Positions 6,906 to 10,576 of a stretch of 10,576 bases of DNA are shown here, piece after piece. The DNA is taken from positions 1-10,576 of the forward strand of contig DAORIV010000016.1 in assembly GCA_035438705.1 (NCBI GenBank), read 5' to 3'. The notes beneath the pieces were generated by a model. The model made no database searches, was not told where the DNA came from, and was given only the letters and a program-made list of their open reading frames with translations. The DNA is from C7867-006 sp035438705 (GTDB lineage: Bacteria > Patescibacteriota > Minisyncoccia > Phycocordibacterales > DATDWN01). The translations under genes were made by a program, and so were the position numbers. Numbering within the stretch: position 1 is the first letter of the stretch; the number at the start of each line of letters is the position of its first letter.

Positions 6906-7958
6906 CTAAATTGAGAAGTTTTTGATGGAGTATATTTCTTCTTCTGTATTATCATCCTTCTTTATTTCTTCTGGAGTTCTGTCGTCTAGATTTTCCTCGG
7001 TCTTTAAATCTTCAATTGTCATTTCACTTGCGGTACTGTCTTGAATGTATGCTGGAATATTTGGATTCGTTGGTGGAACTGGATTTGCTTGTATATGTTT
7101 ATCCAGCATCTCTGTTGGAGATTTTACTTTGTTTGTTTTAATTAGGTCTAAAATATTATGCAAATCCTCTGGTGAGAAAAAATCAATAAGTATCTTCCCT
7201 CCATTTTCTCTCTTTTCAATTGATACTCGTGTTCCCAACGTTTCTGTAAGTTTTTCTTCCAACTCTTGAGTCTCTGGATCCAGTGTTACACCTTTTTTCT
7301 TTATCTTGTCATAAGCGATTCTTCTGCCTATAGCTTCAGCTTCACGGACTGTAAGTTTCTTATACATTATTTCTTTAAATAGTGTATTTTGTTCTTCTGG
7401 TCTATCCCCGAGCATCATAAGTGGTCTAGCATGACCTTCAGATATTTTCCCTTGTGATATTGCAGATAATATTTCTTCAGGTAAAGCCAGAAGTCTAATA
7501 GAGTTAGAAACATATTCACGACTTTTACCTACTTTTTTACCAATAACTGCATGAGTAAAACCGAACTCATCTATAAATCTTTGAAAAGCTTTTGCTCTAT
7601 CTACTGGGTTTAGATCTTCACGTTGAATGTTTTCAATAATAGCCAGCTCAAGTTTCATCAAATCATTTTCTTCTCCACCAACCTTAATTAGTGCAGGAAC
7701 TTGAGTAAGTCCAGCAAGTTTTGAAGCACGAAGCCTTCTCTCGCCCGCAATCAGTTCATACTGAGTAGAGAGTCCCCCATCTTCACGAGGAATTTCTTTT
7801 CTTGTTACTACTAGTGCTTGTAAAACACCGTACTGACGAATAGAGTCAGCAAGTGACTGAAGTTCAGGTTCACTGAATTCTCTTCTTGGTTGAAAAGGGT
7901 TTGGAACTATTTTATCTACATCTATCCAGAATATTGAGTCGTTATAAAATTGTGACAT
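6906..7958 (-). CDS. parB: Chromosome-partitioning protein ParB (Spo0J family)
   Basis: CTP-dependent DNA clamp that loads at parS sites and directs origin segregation with ParA. The 350 residues show the N-terminal ParB/Srx domain beginning at WIDVDKIVPNPFQPRREF (11-28), the CTP-binding GERRLRA (72-78) and ENIQRED (109-115) motifs, and a helix-turn-helix around VIGKKVGKSREYVSNSIRLL (138-157). A C-terminal dimerisation segment follows near GGKILIDFFSPEDLHNIL (253-270). Residues about 280-350 are an acidic, Pro- and Glu-rich tail that looks disordered and is longer than usual. No parA lies next to it and I found no parS-like palindrome in the window. The ATG at 7958 fits a leaderless promoter. 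Repeat B lies just after the stop. Confidence 0.95.
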   Translation of the reverse strand: MSQFYNDSIFWIDVDKIVPNPFQPRREFSEPELQSLADSIRQYGVLQALVVTRKEIPREDGGLSTQYELIAGERRLRASKLAGLTQVPALIKVGGEENDLMKLELAIIENIQREDLNPVDRAKAFQRFIDEFGFTHAVIGKKVGKSREYVSNSIRLLALPEEILSAISQGKISEGHARPLMMLGDRPEEQNTLFKEIMYKKLTVREAEAIGRRIAYDKIKKKGVTLDPETQELEEKLTETLGTRVSIEKRENGGKILIDFFSPEDLHNILDLIKTNKVKSPTEMLDKHIQANPVPPTNPNIPAYIQDSTASEMTIEDLKTEENLDDRTPEEIKKDDNTEEEIYSIKNFSI

Positions 7959-7964
7959 GAAAAC

Positions 7965-7992
7965 ATTTTAGCATGGAAAATATTGTGTACAA
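7965..7992 (-). promoter_or_regulatory. Leaderless promoter of parB
   Basis: On the minus strand TTGTAC (7992-7987), a 16-bp spacer, and TAAAAT (7970-7965) with an upstream TG (TGcTAAAAT). Six bases separate the -10 from the parB ATG, so the transcript should start at the start codon. The -35 box begins 2 bases after the duplicated tRNA-Leu end (7995-8020). Confidence 0.6.
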
Positions 7993-7994
7993 AA

Positions 7995-8146
7995 TTCTCT
8001 CTGTGCCGGGGGGGAGACTTTCCCTCAAAAATTTTAATCCCGACGAATTAAAATTTTCTGGGCACCAGATTGTCGACAGTCGCTGGTGCGACCGTAGACC
8101 GACAATCTGTTCAAGTCTTCCACGAAAAACTCTGTTTTTCTCTCTG
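7995..8146 (-). repeat. tRNA-3'-end-duplicating element behind tRNA-Leu
   Basis: Read on the tRNA strand. A 26-bp exact direct repeat joins tRNA-Leu's 3' end (8138-8163) to a second copy at 7995-8020, offset 143 bp. Each copy includes part of the T-loop and T-stem, the acceptor strand, and about 9 bases of flank. Just after the tRNA is a GAAAAAC/GTTTTTC hairpin (8124-8140). Then comes an antisense copy of the T-arm strand (plus-strand gttcaagtct, 8109-8118), able to pair with either sense copy. Next is a possible H-type pseudoknot (8062-8066 with 8085-8089; 8067-8075 with 8100-8108). Last is an 11-bp AT hairpin (8028-8038 with 8047-8057) whose loop contains GTCG on the tRNA strand. No protein is encoded. 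Homologous elements follow tRNA-Trp and tRNA-Tyr. Confidence 0.85.
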
Positions 8147-8227
8147 TGCCGGGGGGGAGACTTGAACTCCCACCCCTTGCGGGACTCGATTTTGAGTCGA
8201 GCGCGGCTACCATTACGCCACCCCGGC
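8147..8227 (-). tRNA. tRNA-Leu (anticodon CAA)
   Basis: Acceptor strands GCCGGGG (8227-8221) and CCCCGGC (8154-8148) pair fully, with A as discriminator (8147). The anticodon stem is CTCGA/TCGAG with loop CTCAAAA, giving anticodon CAA (8194-8192) for UUG codons. A 13-base variable arm with a CCC-GCAA-GGG hairpin marks a class II tRNA. The T-stem GGGAG/CTCCC is perfect. CCA is not encoded as such (ACA follows). A36-A37-A38 makes it an expected MiaA substrate. A TATTAT box (8242-8237) lies 9 bases before the 5' end. Confidence 0.95.
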
Positions 8228-8236
8228 AATACAAGG

Positions 8237-8242
8237 ATAATA
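8237..8242 (-). promoter_or_regulatory. Candidate -10 box of tRNA-Leu
   Basis: TATTAT on the minus strand (8242-8237), nine bases upstream of the mature tRNA 5' end, would give a very short leader. No convincing -35 was seen. Confidence 0.35.
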
Positions 8243-8313
8243 CACGAAAATGCTTGTTTTTAAAAGTTATTTATGAGATATTTTGCTTGGAAGAGTTCCT
8301 GTAGGAGGTCTGA

Positions 8314-8634
8314 ATGAAAACACTAAGAGATCTCCTTTCGAGGAGAGATGAGCTAGTACATGGGGTGATAGAAACCCATGGCAACGCTGGCAATGCAATG
8401 CGAAGAGAAATTTTGTGGTTGAAGGTTCATGGTAATGACGTCGAGTTTACAGTCACGAAGACGTTCGTTTCGAACGGCTCTGACTGGGCACTTCTTCCTG
8501 AACCTCTGCCTTGCACCACTGTAAGTTTTAGCGCGGATCTGAAAATTACTGAAAATTTTAGACCGCAATTTGATCTTGGTGGTGGAGCCTGGGCTATCAT
8601 CTATCCCAACACTGACTCTGTCAGAATCCCATAA
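8314..8634 (+). CDS. Hypothetical protein, 106 residues
   Basis: I do not recognise a family. The start is well supported by AGGAGG (8303-8308), 5 bases before ATG, and an intrinsic terminator follows the stop by 6 bases. The N-terminal 35 residues are helix-prone and charged (KTLRDLLSRRDELVHG). The rest alternates hydrophobic and polar residues as in a beta-rich domain (DVEFTVTKTFV, TTVSFSADLKI, AWAIIYPNT). It has one Cys, no signal peptide and no membrane segment. Codon use (GTC, CTG, ACG, GCG present) is more GC-ending than in miaA or parB. It stands alone between tRNA-Leu and miaA. Its Shine-Dalgarno and terminator layout matches the small genes at 2527 and 9613. It could be a native, strongly expressed small gene. 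Confidence 0.75.
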   Translation: MKTLRDLLSRRDELVHGVIETHGNAGNAMRREILWLKVHGNDVEFTVTKTFVSNGSDWALLPEPLPCTTVSFSADLKITENFRPQFDLGGGAWAIIYPNTDSVRIP

Positions 8635-8640
8635 GGGTGT

Positions 8641-8668
8641 GGAGCCGATAGTATCGGCTCCATTTTTA
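8641..8668 (+). terminator. Intrinsic terminator between the 106-residue gene and miaA
   Basis: GGAGCCGATA (8641-8650) pairs perfectly with TATCGGCTCC (8652-8661), followed by ATTTTTA. The centre must open to form a loop of 3 or more bases. It ends only a few bases before the miaA start, so miaA needs its own promoter or read-through. Confidence 0.85.
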
Positions 8669-8674
8669 AATAAA

Positions 8675-9574
8675 ATGAAAAAAAATAAAAACAAAATGGT
8701 AGTAATACTGGGCCCAACAGCTACTGGAAAAAGTGGCCTTGCTGTAAAACTCGCTAGAAAATACCACGGCGAGGTTATTTCTGCTGACTCAAGACAAGTT
8801 TACAAAGGATTAGATATTGGAACTGGTAAAATTACAAAAGATGAAATGCAAGGTATACACCATTGGCTTTTAGATATTGTAAATCCAAAAGATTCATTTT
8901 CTGTAGCACAATTTCAAGAGCAAGTAAGAGCAAAGATACAAACAATTTTAAAAAGAAGTAAATTGCCAATAATCTGTGGTGGTACAGGATTTTATATTGA
9001 TTCAGTTGTAAACAACACTGTATTACCTGAGGTCCCTCCGAATAAAAAATTAAGAGCTAAACTAGAGAAAAAGAGTGCTGAAGAATTAGCACTTATGCTT
9101 AAGCAACTAGATGAAAATAGATACAACAATATTGATATAAATAATAAAGTAAGATTAGTGCGAGCAATAGAAATTGCAACAGCAATTGGTAAGGTTCCAA
9201 AAAATATAAATAATGAAAGTGAATACAATTTTCTAAAAATTGGTCTAGTTTTAAGTAATGAAGATTTAAGATCAAAAATAAACAAAAGACTAAAATTACG
9301 AATTAAACAAGGAATGATTGAAGAAGCTGAAAGACTTCACAAAAAAGGTTTGTCTTATGAAAGAATGCGTGAATTAGGTCTGGAGTATAGATATCTTGCT
9401 GATTTTCTAGAAAAGAAAATATCCAAAATTGAAATGATTTCAAAACTGGAAACAGAAATATGGAGATATGCCAAAAGACAAATGACATGGTTTAAAAAAG
9501 ATAAAAGAATTAAATGGTTTAATCCAAAAGAAATCAGAAAAATACAAAAAGAAATTAACAGTTTTCTTGACTAG
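8675..9574 (+). CDS. miaA: tRNA dimethylallyltransferase MiaA
   Basis: Transfers a dimethylallyl group to N6 of A37 in tRNAs that read UNN codons. From ATG 8675 the protein has 299 residues, typical of the family. Visible are the P-loop GPTATGKS (13-20), SADSRQVYKGLDIGT (36-50) with catalytic Asp38, GGTGFYID (102-109) at the substrate channel, and the C-terminal AKRQMTWFKKD (266-276). ATG 8696 (MVVILGPTATGKS) is a possible alternative start. Upstream in-frame codons from 8570 overlap the preceding gene and terminator and are not family-like. No Shine-Dalgarno is seen, and TAAAAT overlapping the start region could be a -10 for the second ATG. It sits among three tRNAs that all have A36-A37-A38, its recognition signature. 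Confidence 0.95.
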   Translation: MKKNKNKMVVILGPTATGKSGLAVKLARKYHGEVISADSRQVYKGLDIGTGKITKDEMQGIHHWLLDIVNPKDSFSVAQFQEQVRAKIQTILKRSKLPIICGGTGFYIDSVVNNTVLPEVPPNKKLRAKLEKKSAEELALMLKQLDENRYNNIDINNKVRLVRAIEIATAIGKVPKNINNESEYNFLKIGLVLSNEDLRSKINKRLKLRIKQGMIEEAERLHKKGLSYERMRELGLEYRYLADFLEKKISKIEMISKLETEIWRYAKRQMTWFKKDKRIKWFNPKEIRKIQKEINSFLD

Positions 9575-9612
9575 ATTTACTGTTATGTAGTAAAAAGAAA
9601 AAGGAGGCAGAA

Positions 9613-9774
9613 ATGTCAGAAGTTCCAGTTCTTCGATTCAAAGGTGAAGACATCTACATGTCACCCCCAAAAAAACCGAGATGGTTTTTGTGGGGATTGT
9701 TTCTGATCCTTTTTGCACTAGCACTCAGTTCCCCATTCCTTGCAGGATTGGTGGTCTTGGCCACTCGCAAGTGA
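9613..9774 (+). CDS. Small single-pass membrane peptide, 53 residues
   Basis: I do not recognise a family. The frame starts at ATG 9613 after AAGGAGG (9601-9607) with 5-base spacing and ends at TGA 9772-9774. Residues 1-23 are soluble and end in the basic stretch PPKKPR. Residues about 24-50 form one strongly hydrophobic helix (WFLWGLFLILFALALSS then PFLAGLVVLA), followed by TRK. The basic flank suggests an N-terminus inside the cell, though both ends carry positive charge. Pro41 may kink the helix. An intrinsic terminator follows after 18 bases. Codons are GC-leaning compared with miaA. Its role is unknown; size and layout resemble small membrane regulators or toxins, but nothing shows either, and no antitoxin or antisense gene is seen. 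Confidence 0.75.
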   Translation: MSEVPVLRFKGEDIYMSPPKKPRWFLWGLFLILFALALSSPFLAGLVVLATRK

Positions 9775-9792
9775 TTTCTTCGCGCCTACATG

Positions 9793-9821
9793 GCCCCACA
9801 CACTGTGTGGGGCTTCGTTTT
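9793..9821 (+). terminator. Intrinsic terminator after the 53-residue gene
   Basis: GCCCCACACA (9793-9802) pairs with TGTGTGGGGC (9804-9813), followed by TTCGTTTT. It separates the small gene from tRNA-Trp. Confidence 0.88.
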
Positions 9822-9842
9822 ATACAAAATATTCTAATAATA

Positions 9843-9851
9843 TGTTAGTAT
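9843..9851 (+). promoter_or_regulatory. Extended -10 promoter of tRNA-Trp
   Basis: TGtTAGTAT (9843-9851) predicts a start about 4 bases before the mature tRNA 5' end; TATAAA at 9849-9854 is an alternative. No good -35 is visible. Confidence 0.4.
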
Positions 9852-9861
9852 AAAAATCTCT

Positions 9862-9932
9862 GGGGGATTAGTTAAGTGGTATAACAGCGCTCTCCAAAAG
9901 CACTGTCGGGAGTTCGATTCTTCCATCCCCCG
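9862..9932 (+). tRNA. tRNA-Trp (anticodon CCA)
   Basis: Acceptor strands GGGGGAT (9862-9868) and ATCCCCC (9925-9931) pair, with discriminator G9932 as expected for tryptophan. The D-stem is GTTA/TAAC. The anticodon loop CTCCAAA (9892-9898) gives CCA (9894-9896). The T-stem is GGGAG/CTTCC with one G-T pair. The variable loop is 4 bases and the total is 71. One C-A mismatch (9888 with 9902) breaks the anticodon stem. CCA is not encoded in full. A36-A37-A38 makes it an expected MiaA substrate. Confidence 0.95.
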
Positions 9933-10095
9933 CATAAGAAAACGGAGTTTTATTTTTGGGCAGGGGTAGAAGAATCGAAAGACGGAGCGGGGTACCCAGT
10001 CACTAGACTGGGTCGTGAGTCGGGGTCGAGGAATTTTTAATTCGTCGGGATTAAAAATATCCGTGACCGATTCTTCCATCCCCCGCATAAGAAAA
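9933..10095 (+). repeat. tRNA-3'-end-duplicating element behind tRNA-Trp
   Basis: A 28-bp exact direct repeat (9915-9942 and 10068-10095, offset 153 bp) covers the T-loop end, T-stem, acceptor strand, discriminator and 10 flanking bases. Between the copies lies an antisense segment (9960-9977, containing GAAGAATCG) that can pair with the second copy (10068-10086). ACGGA (9982-9986) can pair with TCCGT (10060-10064). Inside are a GC hairpin, ACCCAGTC (9994-10001) with GACTGGGT (10006-10013), and an AT hairpin, ATTTTTAAT (10033-10041) with ATTAAAAAT (10050-10058) and loop TCGTCGGG. Loop and flanking AT bases match the tRNA-Leu element. The terminator at 10089-10120 overlaps the second copy's flank, so deleting one unit restores a tRNA followed directly by its terminator. 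Confidence 0.88.
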
Positions 10096-10120
10096 AAGTG
10101 CCAAATGGCACTTTTTTCTT
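10089..10120. terminator. Bidirectional terminator between the tRNA-Trp element and rpmG
   Basis: A 14-bp stem, AAGAAAAAAGTGCC (10089-10102) with GGCACTTTTTTCTT (10107-10120) around AAAT. The A- and T-tracts make it work on both strands. It shares two bases with the rpmG stop codon (10119-10121), so it overlaps coding sequence. Confidence 0.9.
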
Positions 10121-10274
10121 ATTTCTTTGATTCTTTAAATGAAACTCTTTTTCTCAGCTTTTTACTATACTTTTTAAGGTCGATTTTTCTTTCGACTTTC
10201 TTCTTATTCTTTGAAGTCCAGTATACTTCACCTGACTCCTTATTTCTTAATGGTATTAGTCTATCTTGTGACAT
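10119..10274 (-). CDS. rpmG: 50S ribosomal protein bL33
   Basis: A 51-residue protein with the bL33 pattern: LIPLRNKESGEVYWTSKNKK (6-25), then KIDLKKYSKKLRKRVSFKE (30-48). It is strongly basic and lacks the zinc-binding cysteine pairs, so it is the cysteine-free (C-minus) form. It sits near the E site of the large subunit. The ATG at 10274 gives the expected N-terminus; no Shine-Dalgarno is obvious. The stop codon is overlapped by the bidirectional terminator shared with the tRNA-Trp element. Upstream is the distal end of the tRNA-Tyr element. The usual partners (secE, nusG, tRNA-Trp order) are only partly recalled here by the adjacent, oppositely oriented tRNA-Trp. Confidence 0.95.
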   Translation of the reverse strand: MSQDRLIPLRNKESGEVYWTSKNKKKVERKIDLKKYSKKLRKRVSFKESKK

Positions 10275-10283
10275 AGTTTTAAT

Positions 10284-10312
10284 AAATTACCAGAAAAGCC
10301 GATAAAATGCAA
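10284..10312 (-). promoter_or_regulatory. Possible rpmG promoter
   Basis: On the minus strand TTGCAT (10312-10307), a 17-bp spacer, and TAATTT (10289-10284) preceded by TGG. The start would be about 3 bases before ATG. The -10 match is weak. The -35 lies 3 bases after the duplicated tRNA-Tyr end. Confidence 0.3.
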
Positions 10313-10315
10313 TAC

Positions 10316-10497
10316 TTTGTGCGCCGGGTAGGAATTTCTCCCTCGACTCAAAAAGTTTTCGACAAAACTTTTTGATCTGGGCAGCAACTCGCGTTTTGAT
10401 TTTGCTAAATCAAAAAATCGCTCCGTCGTTCGAATCCTACACACAAAGCATGCTTTGCTCCGGGCCAAACAAAAAGACCCTTTCGGGTTTTTGTTTG
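10316..10497 (-). repeat. tRNA-3'-end-duplicating element behind tRNA-Tyr
   Basis: An 18-bp exact direct repeat (10494-10511 and 10316-10333, offset 178 bp) duplicates the acceptor strand, part of the T-stem and four flanking bases. A 13-bp antisense copy of the tRNA T-arm strand (plus-strand gttcgaatcctac, 10428-10440) lies between. On the tRNA strand it is followed by GACGGAGCG, as in the tRNA-Trp element. Hairpins: TTTTGATTT (10394-10402) with AAATCAAAA (10407-10415), and CAAAAAGTTTT (10349-10359) with AAAACTTTTTG (10364-10374), whose loop reads GTCG on the tRNA strand. A 14-bp palindrome, caaagcatgctttg (10444-10457), adds structure. Unlike at tRNA-Trp, a terminator (10466-10497) lies between the tRNA and most of this element. 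Confidence 0.83.
10466..10497 (-). terminator. Intrinsic terminator of tRNA-Tyr
   Basis: CAAACAAAAA (10466-10475) with TTTTTGTTTG (10488-10497) and CCC (10478-10480) with GGG (10485-10487) make a strong hairpin with a two-base bulge. On the minus strand the descending arm is T-rich. It begins one base past the tRNA discriminator and could work on both strands. Confidence 0.85.
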
Positions 10498-10576
10498 TGC
10501 GCCGGGTAGGATTCGAACCTACGTAGGCCGAAGCCGACAGATTTACAGTCTGTTGTAATTGACCACTCTACCACCG
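10498..10576 (-). tRNA. tRNA-Tyr (anticodon GUA), 5' end beyond the window
   Basis: The 3' acceptor strand CCGGCGC (10505-10499) and discriminator A (10498) are present. The window ends inside the 5' acceptor strand, with only CGG of the expected GCGCCGG visible, so about 4 bases are missing. The anticodon stem is ACAGA/TCTGT with loop CTGTAAA (10548-10542), giving GTA. A long variable arm with a TTCG loop fits a bacterial class II tRNA-Tyr. The T-stem GTAGG/CCTAC is perfect. A36-A37-A38 makes it an expected MiaA substrate. Confidence 0.94.

Noticed and set aside
6906..7958. Nearby parS or replication origin signalled by parB
   Set aside because: I found no parS-like palindrome (TGTTTCACGTGAAACA type), no parA, and no dnaA-box cluster in the window.
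7942..8263. Open frames on both strands across the tRNA-Leu region
   Set aside because: They run through tRNA-Leu and its structured element and have no ribosome sites; the DNA is explained by the tRNA and its duplicated end.
8570..8674. Upstream in-frame extension of miaA
   Set aside because: It overlaps the end of the Shine-Dalgarno-led 106-residue gene and its terminator, and the 35 extra residues are unlike MiaA, whose P-loop normally lies near the N-terminus.
10316..10333. Second tRNA-end copies (also 7995-8020 and 10068-10095) as decayed full tRNA genes
   Set aside because: Only the last 18-28 bases match; no D-arm or anticodon arm is present upstream, and the offset DNA is a homologous insert instead.
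1..10576. UGA recoding as in some Candidate Phyla Radiation groups
   Set aside because: No in-frame UGA occurs in the recognised proteins, and TGA ends the 53-residue gene. Only the CCA-anticodon tRNA-Trp is seen.
1..10576. CRISPR array, integron cassette array or transposase
   Set aside because: No evenly spaced short direct repeats, no integrase or transposase frame. The palindromic elements resemble attC sites only in being imperfect hairpins.

Overview
The window is AT-rich and gene-dense. It carries single-copy housekeeping genes with the standard stop code (TAA, TAG and one TGA), short or absent 5' leaders, a compact Rel protein and very small hypothetical genes. Together these suggest a reduced-genome bacterium, most likely of the Candidate Phyla Radiation (Patescibacteria, Parcubacteria-like). 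That placement is inferred from gene style, not from a phylogenetic marker search.

Layout. Positions 1-140 hold a palindromic repeat (copy A1). serS (157-1431, minus) and dprA (1509-2363, plus) are divergent. A palindromic AT-rich stretch follows dprA, then a small Shine-Dalgarno-led gene (2527-2799) with a hairpin end, then topA (2899-5109, plus). topA runs tail to tail, one base apart, into a bifunctional-type rel/spoT gene (5111-6514, minus). Next come repeat A2 (inverted relative to A1) and the related repeat B, then parB (6906-7958, minus). The right third is a tRNA-rich accessory stretch: tRNA-Leu(CAA), an unknown 106-residue gene, miaA, a 53-residue membrane peptide gene, tRNA-Trp(CCA), rpmG (bL33) and tRNA-Tyr(GUA), which is cut by the window edge.

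The most striking feature is a family of structured intergenic elements. Each of the three tRNA genes is followed by an insert of roughly 145-180 bp. Each insert ends in a second, identical copy of that tRNA's own 3' end plus a few flanking bases (26, 28 and 18 bp exact direct repeats). Each also contains an antisense copy of the same tRNA's T-arm strand and an AT-rich hairpin with GTCG in its loop. At tRNA-Trp, removing one repeat unit joins the tRNA directly to an intrinsic terminator, which argues for insertion. Repeats A1, A2 and B, which lie just beyond serS and parB, use the same plan: a closing stem holding two inner hairpins. A1, A2 and two of the tRNA elements also share the 8-mer GACGGAGC. 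This may be one undescribed family of 3'-end-associated mobile or structural elements.

Two expression styles coexist. The long housekeeping genes (relA, parB, dprA and probably serS and topA) have -10 boxes placed so that transcription starts at or within a few bases of the start codon, with no Shine-Dalgarno. The three small unknown genes have strong AGGAGG sites 5-7 bases before ATG and are each followed by a hairpin. All three tRNAs have A36-A37-A38 and so are expected substrates of the MiaA enzyme encoded among them.
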